This document shows positions 53,843 through 62,864 of a DNA stretch of 64,000 nt, piece by piece. Source of the DNA: Streptomyces scabiei 87.22. GTDB lineage: Bacteria > Actinomycetota > Actinomycetes > Streptomycetales > Streptomycetaceae. The notes beneath the pieces are model-generated. The model was not told where the DNA came from. It was given only the letters and a program-made list of their open reading frames with translations, and ran no database searches. How positions within the stretch are numbered: position 1 is the stretch's first letter; the number at the start of each line of letters is the position of its first letter. The position numbers were made by a program, and so were the translations under genes. Location of the stretch: the NCBI RefSeq assembly GCF_000091305.1, contig NC_013929.1, positions 186,001 through 250,000 of the forward strand, given 5' to 3'.

Positions 53843-55167
53843 CAGGTGTCGTCCTTCTCGTGCCAGGCGGGCGTGTTCATCAGGTCTCGCCAGCGCGCGT
53901 ACATGGTCCGGGCGGCGCCGTCGGTGTAGAGGCGGCCGGTGGTGCCCGGATGGACACCGTCCTGGGTCTCCAGCCCCAGGCCCATCTGGTAGTTGAGGGT
54001 CATCGAGCCGGAGACGAACCCATGGGCCGTGGCCTGGCATTCGCTCCAGTTCTCGCCGTCGTCCTGCTCGAAGATCCCGGTGGGCCCGAACGTGCGCAGG
54101 TTGTACAGCCGTTGGGCGTTCTTCACCTCGTCGGGCATGGACCTGTCGACGAGCGTCCAGGCCCAGACCTCCATCCGGTCCGGGCCCTTGGGGTGCCAGA
54201 TCCGGATGGAGCCGTTGACCGGGAGGTAGGAGAAGTTGGGGAAGACGGTGGCGTGCCCCGTGGTCATCGGTCCTTCCACCCGGGCGTCGCCGAGCCGCTC
54301 GCGCAGCGCCTCGTAGTCGTAGTGGGCGTGCACGATCCGGTCGTCGAAGCGGCTCTTGGGGTGGGTCGGGAAGCCGTGCCCGTGCCCGAGCGGATCGGCG
54401 TACTGGCGCCCCGGGGTCTGCACGATCTCCGCCTTGGGCCCCTTGCCGGTCGGCGACATGACCATCAGCGCGGAGGCGTGCGAGATGTTGACGTGGTACC
54501 AGTCGGAGGCGAACTGCTCCGCCGCCAGCTTCCAGTTGCCCTCCAGCACCCACTTGTGCACGCCGCCGACGGCTTCGGTGCCTTCCGGGTCGCGGTCCAG
54601 CATCGCGTCCATGTACCAGGTCATCCCGCCCAGCGCCTCGGCGAGCGGCGGCGCCTCGGGGTTCCAGGTGGCGAAGACGAGGCCCTTGTACGTATCGAGC
54701 CGCGCGACCTCGACCAGTCCCCACCGGTCCTGCTCGAAGTGGTCCGGATAGTCGTCCTGGTTGGGTACGTTGACGAGCTTGCCCGACATGTCGTACGACC
54801 AGCCGTGGTAGCTGCATGTGAACGCCTTGGCCGCGCCGGCGTCGGCCCGGCAGACCCGCATCCCGCGATGCCGGCAGGCGTTGAGGAACGCCCGCAGTTT
54901 CCGGTCCCGGCCCATCGCGACGATGACCGGGTCCTCGCCCATGTAGGTGGTGAAGAAGTCGCCGGGCCGCCCGAACTGGCTCTCATGGGCGAGGAACAGC
55001 CAGCTGGGCGCGAAGACCCTGCGCAACTCCTGCTGGTACAGGGCCCGGTCACTGAAGATCGTGCGGTCGATCAGCCCGTGGTCGAGGTCGAAGTACGCGC
55101 TCACATCGACATTGGCGCGCGGCACCCCGGTCACACGCTCTCCGTGCCGTACCGGCGGGGCGGTCAT
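53842..55167 (-). CDS. hcaE: Ring-hydroxylating dioxygenase alpha subunit
   Basis: 441 residues. Adds O2 to the aromatic ring to give a cis-dihydrodiol. Rieske ligands: CRHRGMRVCRAD and CSYHGWSYDMSGKL (about residues 98-130). Mononuclear iron site: ASDWYHVNISHAS with the Asp-His-His pattern near 220. The closest functional group by motif is HcaE/BphA1; 3-phenylpropionate/cinnamate is inferred from the pathway genes. ATG 55167 has GGAGAG upstream. It faces the iclR gene across a 446-bp control region. Confidence 0.93.
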   Translation of the reverse strand: MTAPPVRHGERVTGVPRANVDVSAYFDLDHGLIDRTIFSDRALYQQELRRVFAPSWLFLAHESQFGRPGDFFTTYMGEDPVIVAMGRDRKLRAFLNACRHRGMRVCRADAGAAKAFTCSYHGWSYDMSGKLVNVPNQDDYPDHFEQDRWGLVEVARLDTYKGLVFATWNPEAPPLAEALGGMTWYMDAMLDRDPEGTEAVGGVHKWVLEGNWKLAAEQFASDWYHVNISHASALMVMSPTGKGPKAEIVQTPGRQYADPLGHGHGFPTHPKSRFDDRIVHAHYDYEALRERLGDARVEGPMTTGHATVFPNFSYLPVNGSIRIWHPKGPDRMEVWAWTLVDRSMPDEVKNAQRLYNLRTFGPTGIFEQDDGENWSECQATAHGFVSGSMTLNYQMGLGLETQDGVHPGTTGRLYTDGAARTMYARWRDLMNTPAWHEKDDT

Positions 55168-55481
55168 CGCCGGCTCTCCTCGGCGCGTGCACGGACGAGG
55201 TCCGGGCGAGCGAGCGGCGCGAGTGCGCGTCCGGCAGCGGGAGGGGGCGCGGCGGCAGGGCCTGGCGGACGTACCGCGCGATCACGGAGGAGCACGGGTA
55301 CCGGGGCGGATCCCAGGCGTCCGGATCGTGCGCGTGCGACCGGCACGCCACCCGGCTCCCCGGGTCGCGCCGCGCTGTGGTGCCGGGGCACGCGGGGTGC
55401 CGAGCGGAGCGCCGGCACGGCGGTTTCGAGTTGGTGCATGCGCCCAGCAGACGACGGACGTACGGACCCGGCACAGCCCAC

Positions 55482-55498
55482 GTGCCGCGATGCGGCAC
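55482..55498. promoter_or_regulatory. Putative IclR site 1 (hcaE-iclR control region)
   Basis: GTGCCGCGATGCGGCAC: perfect 7-bp arms around GAT, between the divergent hcaE and iclR genes. Best-conserved member of a four-site set found in front of the cluster's transcription units. Confidence 0.7.
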
Positions 55499-55533
55499 AC
55501 CGACAACCGATGTCAACGCACTGTCCCCGACCG

Positions 55534-55574
55534 TTTACAACGCGCAAGGGGGCCTCTACATTGGACGCGCGTCC
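55534..55574 (+). promoter_or_regulatory. iclR promoter with palindrome at the transcription start
   Basis: TTTACA (55534-55539) and TACATT (55557-55562) with 17-bp spacing form a good vegetative promoter on the plus strand. Directly after it is the 12-bp palindrome GGACGCGCGTCC (55563-55574), placed to cover the start point and so a candidate for autoregulation. Confidence 0.55.
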
Positions 55575-55613
55575 ATCATGATGGCTGCATCCGCACAGTT
55601 CCGGGAGCCCGCC

Positions 55614-56501
55614 ATGTCTCTTTCCTCCCCCACACCCCACCTCATCGAGGGCTCGCTCACCGAGCCCCCACCCGCTGACGGTTCACGCCCCCAGGCGCCG
55701 ACGGCCGCGCCGGATCAGCGGACCGCGGTGGACAAGGCACTCGTCCTGCTCAAGTCGCTCGCCGAACAGGACCGGGAGATCGGCGTGAGCGAGTTGGCCC
55801 GCCGCACCCGTCTCACCAAGTCGACGGCGTTCCGGCTGCTGGGCATCCTCCAGCGCAACGACCTCGTCGAACGGGTCGGCAGCGACTACCGCCTGGGAGC
55901 CCAGCTCTTCGACATCGGTACCCGGGTGTACGGCCCCACCTCCCTGCTGCTGCGCGAGCGGCTGCTGCCCCATCTCGCGGACCTGTACGTACTGACGCAG
56001 GAGACCGTTCACCTCGCGGTGCTGCACGACACGGACATCGTGTACGTCAACAAGATCCACGGGCACCGCGCCACCCGCTCCCCCTCACGCATCGGCGCCC
56101 GGCTCCCCGCCTACTGCACCGCCGTAGGCAAGGCGCTGCTGGCCTTCGACCACGACGCCATGGAGGCGGCCATCGCGGCGGGACTGCCGAGGCTCACCGA
56201 GCACACGGTCACCGACCCCGATGTCTTCCGCGCCGAACTGCGGCGCATCCGGCGGGACGGCATCGCCTACGACCACCAGGAAGCCACTCTCGGTCTGACC
56301 TGCGTCGCCGTCCCGGTCATGGGGCCCGCGGGCCGACCGGTCGCGGCGCTCTCCGTAGCCGGGGCCGATCACCGGTTCGACCGGGCCCGCTTCGCTCCCG
56401 CCTTACGCCGCGTGGCCTACGAGGCGGCGCGGGCGATCAACTCGGCCGCGAGGGCCCAGCGGTACGCGGCGTCGAGCCAGGGTGACGCGCCCGCCCCCTG
56501 A
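55614..56501 (+). CDS. IclR family regulator of the phenylpropionate cluster
   Basis: 295 residues from ATG 55614 with GGGAG upstream; ATGs at 55578 and 55581 are alternatives. Winged helix near residues 40-95: VDKALVLLKSLAEQDREIGV, ARRTRLTKSTAFRLLGIL. Effector domain: TVHLAVLHDTDIVYVNKIHG, LPAYCTAVGKALLAF and YDHQEATLGLTCVAVPVMG. Divergent from hcaE. IclR proteins control aromatic pathways by binding short palindromes and an aromatic ligand; the four sites described here are its likely targets. Confidence 0.92.
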   Translation: MSLSSPTPHLIEGSLTEPPPADGSRPQAPTAAPDQRTAVDKALVLLKSLAEQDREIGVSELARRTRLTKSTAFRLLGILQRNDLVERVGSDYRLGAQLFDIGTRVYGPTSLLLRERLLPHLADLYVLTQETVHLAVLHDTDIVYVNKIHGHRATRSPSRIGARLPAYCTAVGKALLAFDHDAMEAAIAAGLPRLTEHTVTDPDVFRAELRRIRRDGIAYDHQEATLGLTCVAVPVMGPAGRPVAALSVAGADHRFDRARFAPALRRVAYEAARAINSAARAQRYAASSQGDAPAP

Positions 56502-56518
56502 TCCGGCCGGCACACGGC

Positions 56519-57133
56519 TCAGGGCGCGTCGCCACCGTGGGTCCGCTGCGTCTTCGTGCCCCCCGTGCCCGGCTGCACCCGCGGCACGCTCACCACGATG
56601 TGCACCAGGCTCTCCCCGTCCAGGGACTGGTACACATGCGGCCGGTCACCCGGGTAGCGCACGAAGTCACCGGCGTCCAACTCCACCGGACTCTCGGCCG
56701 GGCCCACGCGCACCCGCCCGCTGATCACATACAGATGCTCCAGCGTGCCCACCGGGTGCGGCTCGATCGGCCTCCCCGCGCCGTCCCGGTCGGGGCCCAC
56801 GCGCACCAGGTAGTTCTCGATGACACCCGACCCGTACACATGGTCCAGGGCCCGCGTCTCCAGCCCCTCGTGCTCCTTCCAGACCACGTCGGCCCCGCGC
56901 TGGACGGTCATCACCTGCTCGCGCTCGGCCACGAGCCTGGTGACCGGCACCCCCAGCGCCGTGGCAATCGAGAACAGCGTGTCCACGGTGGGATTGCCCG
57001 TGCCCTGTTCCAGATTCGACAACGTCTGCTTGGCGAGGCCCGCCTCCCGGGCCAACCTGGCCAGGGACAGACCTCGCTGCTCTCTGAGAAGGCGCACGTT
57101 GCGCGCGACGACGGCATTTCCTGCGGACACCAC
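56519..57133 (-). CDS. XRE-family regulator with cupin sensor domain
   Basis: 204 residues. Helix-turn-helix residues 9-65 (VARNVRLLREQRGLSLARLA; GLAKQTLSNLEQGTGNPTVD), then a cupin barrel with PHPVGTLEHLYVISGRVRVG and DAGDFVRYPGDRPHVYQSLD. Such proteins sense a small ligand in the cupin and control nearby metabolic genes. Convergent with iclR by 17 nt. GTG 57133 or the next GTG. A palindrome GCCGAA-C-TTCGGC at 57175-57187, upstream of the start, may be its own operator. Confidence 0.87.
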   Translation of the reverse strand: MVSAGNAVVARNVRLLREQRGLSLARLAREAGLAKQTLSNLEQGTGNPTVDTLFSIATALGVPVTRLVAEREQVMTVQRGADVVWKEHEGLETRALDHVYGSGVIENYLVRVGPDRDGAGRPIEPHPVGTLEHLYVISGRVRVGPAESPVELDAGDFVRYPGDRPHVYQSLDGESLVHIVVSVPRVQPGTGGTKTQRTHGGDAP

Positions 57134-57174
57134 ACCACTGTAAACGGGCTTCGGCCCTGCTCAGCTCGTTCTGT

Positions 57175-57187
57175 GCCGAACTTCGGC
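57175..57187. promoter_or_regulatory. Palindrome upstream of the XRE-cupin gene
   Basis: GCCGAACTTCGGC, perfect 6-bp arms around one base, 42 bp upstream of the start codon. Possible autoregulatory site. Confidence 0.35.
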
Positions 57188-57199
57188 TCGTCAGCGTGA

Positions 57200-57450
57200 C
57201 TTTGGATCGTCGAGGGCCGGGCCGAGGGCCGGAGGGCCGTCGAGGATGCCGGACCGCCACCGCGGACGCTGGAGCCGGTGGCGTGCGAGCCGCTTCGAGC
57301 CGGTCGGCGGTCAGCTCGCGCGCGGCGTGGGAGACGTGGGTGTTCAGCCGGTCCCATCCGGCACGATCGGTGCGTCGACGCACTGGCGGACGCCGTCGAT
57401 CAGTGCGTTGACGTCCGCTCACCCGTGCCGCCACGGCTGCCCGTGCCCGC
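57200..57450 (-). pseudogene. Possible small gene relic
   Basis: Protein-like text in two minus-strand frames, VNALIDGVRQCVDAPIVPDG followed one frame over by WDRLNTHVSHAARELTADRL, suggests a frameshifted relic. Family not recognised. The rest of 57188-57761 is proline/arginine-rich noise in all frames and holds nothing I can support. Confidence 0.25.
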
Positions 57451-57761
57451 GCGATGGGCGGGCGGTGGGCGCGCGGGCGTCGGCACGGCCGGGCCGGAAG
57501 CCGGGCCGCACCGCGCCTCGTCCGGCCGCCGACAACCGTCCCGAGCGGCGGCCGCCGGCAGTCACGACCGGGGCGTGCCCGCGTCGGTCCGGGGTGCGTT
57601 CGGGGCGGTCCGGGGGTGACGTCGGGCGGTCCGCGGGTGAAGCCGGCTCCGCTCTCTGAACAGAGACGGCCTCCCTCGGCTGAGAGCGGGCTCAGCGGGC
57701 TCCGCGGATCGTTGACCACGCCGTGCCGGGTCTCCCGGCGGTCACGCCCCGGCCGAGGCGG

Positions 57762-59345
57762 TCATGCTCGCGGACGGACCACGGGGGCACCGGGCTCCTC
57801 CGGGACGACGCGCGGGCTCGGCGGGACATCCGTCGGCTCGACGGGTCCGGGAAGTGCCGAGCCGAGCCAGCCCAGCAGGAAGCCGACCGGAACCGCGACG
57901 AGCGCCGGGTTGCGGAAAGGGAACACCGAGAAGTCCAGCTGCGGCAGCAGTGCGGTCGCACTCCCGGAGACCTGGGGCGACAGGCCCACCAGCACCACGG
58001 AGGTGAGCAGACCGCCGTAGATGCTCCACGTCGCGCCCCGGGTGGTGAAGCTCTTCCAGAGCATGCTGTACAGCAGGGCGGGAACGATCGCCGACGCGGC
58101 CACGGCGAACGCCAGTCCGATGAGGAACGAGACATTGAGGCTGCGCGCGAACACGGCCAGCAGCGTGGCGGTGGTACCGACCGCCACGGCCGCCGCGCGC
58201 GCGACGACCAGCTCCTGCTGCCCGGACGCCGTCCCATGAGTGAGGAAGGCGCCGTAGATGTCATGGGCCAGCGAGGTCGCGGCGGCGAGCGTGACGCCCG
58301 CGACGACGGCCAGGACGGTGGCGAAGGTCAGACAGGCGACGAACGTGAGCAGGAGCGAGCCACCGATGTGCGCCGCGAGGAGGAGCACCGCCGTGTTGCC
58401 GGACGGGCTGTCGCCCGCGATGACCTGTGTGCCGACGAGTGCCGCGCTCCCGAAGCCGAGCACGAGGGCGGCGAGATAGAACACGACCGTCAGCACTGCC
58501 GCGTACTGGACCGATCGACGCGCCGCACTGGGCGTGGGCACAGTACTGATCCGCATCAGCAGATGCGGCAGACCGGCGGCTCCGATCAGCAGGGCCAGCT
58601 GCTCGCTCAGGGAGTCCAGTTGCGTCGATCCACCGCCGAAGCGGAGCCCCGGCCTCAGGAAAGCGTCGCCGTGGCCGCTTCCCTTGGCGGCCGAGCTCAG
58701 CAGCGCACCCGGATCGAAGTCGAACCTGGCCAGGACCAGCAGCGCCAGGGCGACACCGCCACCCACGAGCAGAACCGCCTTGACCGTCTGGACCAGCGTA
58801 GCCGCGCGCATCCCTCCCAGGACCACGTAGAGGACCATGAGCGCGCCGAGACCGGCGGACACGGCCCCTTCCATGCCCCGTCCGGCCGAGCCCAGGATGC
58901 CCACCGTGAGCGCGCTCGCGCCGACGAGTTGGGCGATCAGGTACAGCAGGCAGACGACGAGGGTCGCGACACCCGCCGCCAGATGCACCGGCCGGGACCG
59001 CAGACGCCGCGCCAGGCGGTCACCGATGGTGAACTCGGTAGTGCTGTGGTAGCGCTCCGCCACCAGGAGGAGGATGACGATCCATGAGACGGCCGGCCCC
59101 AGCACGGAGAGCGTGCCGTCGTACCCGGTCAGCGCGATCAGGCCGGGGCTGCCCAGCAGGGCGGCCGCGGACATCACGTCCCCGAACAGGGCGACTCCGT
59201 TGTGGGCGGGCTTCAGAAGGCCGTCGCTGACGTAGAACTCCGACACCGTCCCCCGCTGAGGTCCGGCCCACATCACCAGGAACAGGGCGCAGACGAGGAA
59301 GACGAAGAAGACCGGCAGATCGGCTGTGACGTACGTACCGGTCAT
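57762..59345 (-). CDS. Sodium:solute symporter (ActP/acetate-permease type)
   Basis: 527 residues, about 13 membrane segments. SSS family features: FYVSDGLLKPAHNGVALFGD, MSAAALLGSPGLIALTGYDG, GGMRAATLVQTVKAVLLVGG and AGLPHLLMRISTVPTPSAAR, the last being the sodium-site region of ActP relatives. Imports acetate or another short carboxylate with a cation. Overlaps the DUF485 gene by 4 nt, the standard pairing for this family. Confidence 0.9.
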   Translation of the reverse strand: MTGTYVTADLPVFFVFLVCALFLVMWAGPQRGTVSEFYVSDGLLKPAHNGVALFGDVMSAAALLGSPGLIALTGYDGTLSVLGPAVSWIVILLLVAERYHSTTEFTIGDRLARRLRSRPVHLAAGVATLVVCLLYLIAQLVGASALTVGILGSAGRGMEGAVSAGLGALMVLYVVLGGMRAATLVQTVKAVLLVGGGVALALLVLARFDFDPGALLSSAAKGSGHGDAFLRPGLRFGGGSTQLDSLSEQLALLIGAAGLPHLLMRISTVPTPSAARRSVQYAAVLTVVFYLAALVLGFGSAALVGTQVIAGDSPSGNTAVLLLAAHIGGSLLLTFVACLTFATVLAVVAGVTLAAATSLAHDIYGAFLTHGTASGQQELVVARAAAVAVGTTATLLAVFARSLNVSFLIGLAFAVAASAIVPALLYSMLWKSFTTRGATWSIYGGLLTSVVLVGLSPQVSGSATALLPQLDFSVFPFRNPALVAVPVGFLLGWLGSALPGPVEPTDVPPSPRVVPEEPGAPVVRPRA

Positions 59346-60007
59346 GGCTGGTGCTCCAGTCGCTCGTCGGGCGTCACCGGGCTCTCGACGAGAGGGTCGA
59401 TCGTGGTGCGGCAGTACCGTCCGTACCACTGAAGCCATGCCACGACGGCGGCGAGCTGGACCAGACCGAGGAGGAGGCCCACGTTCAACAGGCCCACGAC
59501 TCGCGTGGCCATGATGTTCTCGGCCGTCTCTCCCAGGCAGCTGATCAACAGGTACAGGCCGATGACGGGCGCGGCCACGAGGAAAGCCCGGCGGCGCGCG
59601 CGCCGTAAGGTGCGGTCCGCACCCACCGTTCGGAAGGCTTCGGCCAGGGTGACACCCGAGCACCAGGGCAGGGAGCGGTCGTAGGGATGGCGGTGAGCCA
59701 GGTGGGAGGCGATGTTCAGCGCCCAGTCCCGCCGCTCCTGGACGACGGTCACGGCCTGCCCCACGCCCAGCGACTGCCGATACCAGACGCACAGGTCCGC
59801 CACGCTGCCGTACGACCGGTGGCAGTCATGGATCGCCCGGCTCAACTCCTCCTCGGAATACAAGTGTTCGTGGTCGAGATGGCTGAGATACAGGAGGACG
59901 GCGACGAGCGGGTCCTGTAAGGAATCCTGGGGCTGCGGAGTTTGTGGTGGCCGGGAGATCGGCTGTGGTCGGCGAGGATCCTGGGGATGCCTCTTGCGCA
60001 GGTTCAT
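59342..60007 (-). CDS. DUF485-type membrane protein with long N-terminal extension
   Basis: 221 residues. The C-terminal 90 residues hold two membrane segments (AFLVAAPVIGLYLLISCLGE; LLNVGLLLGLVQLAAVVAWL) and the WYGRYC motif of DUF485 partners of acetate symporters. The first 130 residues are soluble and unusual for the family, with a Pro/Gln-rich start. The extension contains SEEELSRAIHDCHRSYGSVA and may be a separate regulatory domain. ATG 60007. Confidence 0.82.
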   Translation of the reverse strand: MNLRKRHPQDPRRPQPISRPPQTPQPQDSLQDPLVAVLLYLSHLDHEHLYSEEELSRAIHDCHRSYGSVADLCVWYRQSLGVGQAVTVVQERRDWALNIASHLAHRHPYDRSLPWCSGVTLAEAFRTVGADRTLRRARRRAFLVAAPVIGLYLLISCLGETAENIMATRVVGLLNVGLLLGLVQLAAVVAWLQWYGRYCRTTIDPLVESPVTPDERLEHQP

Positions 60008-60255
60008 GAGCGGCTCTTCGCATGGTGGGTGTGGGAACGGGGGACGCCCCACATCACACAGCAATCGCCCGACCACCTCACAGCGCGTGTGCCGCCTCAC
60101 GGCACATGGACTTGCTGCGAGAAGAAGGGGCCGATCGCGGCTCCGCCCTCGCGGGCGTCGGGTCCTGCCGTCGTCGGGCGAACGGCTTGTCACACACCCT
60201 GACGCGGCGGCACTTCTGTCTCCGGCTGCGGCGGGTGCGTGACAGGCCTGGTAGC

Positions 60256-61329
60256 TCATTGGATCAGGTCGGTGTGCGGATGCTCTGAGGACGCCGGGCA
60301 GATGTAGATCTGCATGTTGTCGGTGCTGCCGACTTCGACCTTGGTCGGCTGCGAGGGGCGCTGACCACAGCACTGACCGGTGGCATTGGCGGCGGCCTGG
60401 TCCTCGTAAGGAGCCCAGCTGTGCCCCTCGCCGCCGTCCCATTCGCGGGAGGCGATGGTCAGCAGCGGGACCATCCGCACCTCGCAGACAGCGCAGTATC
60501 GAGGCTTGGGGTCGGTGCGGCCCCATGGAGGCCAGCCGCCGACCTTCCAGCCGGGCGCGTCGCCCAGATGCTCGTCGTAGAAGTCGCGCGGGTATGTCGC
60601 GTAGGAGCTGTTCATGGTGGCGCCGGCCGCCTGCCATCTGCTCCGGTCCTCCACCATCGACCGCGTCTGAGGGCTCAGGTCGAGGCTGTCGGGGTAATCG
60701 GTGATCGCTTCCGGTGCCAGCACGCACGGTTCCGGCAGATAGCCCTCCCAGTTGACCTCGTACGGCTCGGGCGGTGTGGCGAGGGTGTCGCCAATCCCGG
60801 CGGCGGACCGCCAGAACAGTGCGATCAACGGTTTGTGATCCGGATCGTGGTCGTAGGGGCACCAGAGGACCTGGAGCAGGTCGGCCTGTCCGGGCGGGCG
60901 CAGCAGGGGAATGTCGCGCAGATACAGCTGGGCCACGGGCAGCATGGGGACCGGGCAGTCCGCGGGCGGAGGGCCGGCGTCGAGCCGCTCCGCGAGCCTC
61001 GCGGCGTTCTGTGCCTTGAGCGCCTCCTCCTCGGGCGTCGTCCCAGGACCACCGTGATCGCCGTGCCACCGAACCCGCATGCGCCTCATGAGCCGCACGT
61101 CGGCCGGAGACTCGCGGAACCCGCTGTCCACGTGCAGGTGAGAGGCCTCGCAGTGCGGCCACGGCTCCTCAGCCGGCCACAGCAACGGTCCCCCGACCGA
61201 GCTCTCCCCGACCGAAGGCGACCCGGGACGCGGGTGCAGCCGAATCGCAGGACGCGCCAACGGCGCCAGCTCGGGAAAGACCGCGGCCACGTCCACGGGC
61301 CGCGGCGGAGTAGTACGCACAAAGACCAT
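60256..61329 (-). CDS. DUF1963/YwqG-like protein
   Basis: 357 residues from ATG 61329 (a GTG eight codons upstream is an alternative). Fits the YwqG-like family of cytoplasmic proteins of unknown function: VGGPLLWPAEEPWPHCEASH near 55-75, LLQVLWCPYDHDPD in the middle, and KVGGWPPWGRTDPKPRYCAV near 265. The Cys residues late in the protein (CAVC, QCCG) could bind metal. Stands alone; no functional link to neighbours. The stretches 60008-60255 and 61330-61757 contain no gene I can support. Confidence 0.7.
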   Translation of the reverse strand: MVFVRTTPPRPVDVAAVFPELAPLARPAIRLHPRPGSPSVGESSVGGPLLWPAEEPWPHCEASHLHVDSGFRESPADVRLMRRMRVRWHGDHGGPGTTPEEEALKAQNAARLAERLDAGPPPADCPVPMLPVAQLYLRDIPLLRPPGQADLLQVLWCPYDHDPDHKPLIALFWRSAAGIGDTLATPPEPYEVNWEGYLPEPCVLAPEAITDYPDSLDLSPQTRSMVEDRSRWQAAGATMNSSYATYPRDFYDEHLGDAPGWKVGGWPPWGRTDPKPRYCAVCEVRMVPLLTIASREWDGGEGHSWAPYEDQAAANATGQCCGQRPSQPTKVEVGSTDNMQIYICPASSEHPHTDLIQ

Positions 61330-61757
61330 GTGGATGATCCTGTCACCAGCCACCGACAGCTCCTGGCCGCCTCAACCAGCTTCGGTGCCAACGGTGTTCA
61401 GCTGATCAAGTCCGACGCATGGACCTGGCGGTGATGCTCAGACGTACCGGGGCGTTCGCGTGGTCGCGGTGCCAGACGTCCATTGCAGTCGTCGAACACG
61501 ACGGTGGAGAGGTGGGGGTGCATGCCGCACCGAGTCCGCTCGCCGACCGCCGGCTGCCGCGCCGCGACCGCGGCCGGAGTCGAGGGCCTCACGGGTGTCG
61601 GAGGCTCTGGCGCCCTGGCTCAGACACCAGCCGCACAGGGGGTCGTGTGCAGCCGAACGAGTCCCTATTCCTGTCGGGGTGGCGCCGTTGGTCTGATCGA
61701 CTGAACGACGCCAGTGGGGGTCGGTGTGCTGGCTCGGCGTGTGTCGGTGAGCGGACG

Positions 61758-62525
61758 TCAGTGGACGGTGAAGCCGCCGTCGACGGGGAGAGCCGCTCCG
61801 ATGACGAACCCGGCGCCGTGGCTGCACAGCCACAGGACGGCTGCCGCGACCTCCTCCGCCGTCCCCAGTCGGCCGATGGGCTGTTCCTTGATGATCCCGG
61901 CCATGGCTTCGGCCTGGCCTTCGAGCATGTCGGCGACCATCGGGGTGTTGATGACGCCGGGGCACACGGCGTTGATGCGGATACCACGGGGTGCGTACTC
62001 GACCGCGGCGCTGCGGGTCAGGCCGATGACGCCGTGCTTGGAGGCGTGGTACGCGGCGCGCTCGGGCAGTCCGACGAGCCCGCCCAGGGAGGAGCAGTTG
62101 ACGATGGCGCCGCTGCCCTGCTCGCGCATCTGCCGCAGTTCGTGCTTCATCGACGCCCAGACGCCGCGCAGGTTGACGCCGTTGACCCGGTCGAAGTTCT
62201 CGGCCGTCTCGTCGGCCGCGTCGGAAGGGTCCACCTGGATGCCGGCGTTGTTGAACGCCATGTCCAGACGGCCGTACTCGCTCACCGCGGTCCGCACCGC
62301 CGCCTCCACCTGCTGCTCGTCGGTGACGTCGCAGACGACACCGATCGCCTGCGCGCCGCTGCCGGTGATCTCCTCGGCAGCCCTGTGGACGGTATCGGGG
62401 TCGCGGTCGGCCAGCACCACGGCGGCGCCGGAGTCGGCGAAGGCGCGGGCGGCGGCCAGGCCCATGCCGGAGGCGGCGCCGGTGACGAAGGCGACCTGTC
62501 CGGAGAAGTCGTAGGTGGGGGTCAT
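61758..62525 (-). CDS. Short-chain dehydrogenase/reductase
   Basis: 255 residues, classical SDR: VTGAASGMGLAAARAFADSG (NAD site), NNAGIQVD, catalytic Ser-Tyr-Lys in VNCSSLGGLVGLPERAAYHA with SK following, and INAVCPGVINTPM. The C-terminus GAALPVDGGFTVH is typical. Substrate unknown. ATG 62525. Confidence 0.9.
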   Translation of the reverse strand: MTPTYDFSGQVAFVTGAASGMGLAAARAFADSGAAVVLADRDPDTVHRAAEEITGSGAQAIGVVCDVTDEQQVEAAVRTAVSEYGRLDMAFNNAGIQVDPSDAADETAENFDRVNGVNLRGVWASMKHELRQMREQGSGAIVNCSSLGGLVGLPERAAYHASKHGVIGLTRSAAVEYAPRGIRINAVCPGVINTPMVADMLEGQAEAMAGIIKEQPIGRLGTAEEVAAAVLWLCSHGAGFVIGAALPVDGGFTVH

Positions 62526-62616
62526 GGGAGTCTCCAGTCGAATCGGACATTCCCTCAACGTGCCCGGGATTCTCGAGGCCCCGGGCGAGGGCGAGGGCGA
62601 GTCGGTGAGTGGGGGG

Positions 62617-62703
62617 TCAGGGCTTCAGCGGGGTTTTGACGGCGCGACGCTCGGCCATCGCCCGGTAGCCCTCTGCTGCCCGATCGAGCGAGAGTGAGGG
62701 CGA
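62617..62703 (-). pseudogene. Degraded copy of the 3' end of the alcohol dehydrogenase gene
   Basis: 29 codons ending in a stop read SLSLDRAAEGYRAMAERRAV then KTPLKP, closely matching the end of the dehydrogenase at 63288 (DEAAEGYKAMDERRAIKTLLKP). DNA identity is high over about 80 bp. No upstream part of the gene is present, so it is a fossil of a duplication or a recombined relative. The remaining 62704-62864 stretch contains no supported gene. Confidence 0.75.
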
Positions 62704-62864
62704 GTTGCCGTGCACCCGCCTCAGTAGGTGTCGTGCTGGGTGTTCTTCGAGGCCATGGCCGGCATGCTGGAGGCACCATCGGCGAGCACGGTATGGCCAC
62801 GGTCGGCGGACACCATTTCCTGACGGGGCGCGTGATGCCCGCCCGCGTCAGCGGCCGAGTGATG

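Noticed and set aside
61419..62639. Long plus-strand frames across the SDR and 61330-61757
   Set aside because: They are antisense shadows of the SDR with repetitive Asp/Gly/Val composition and no start signals.
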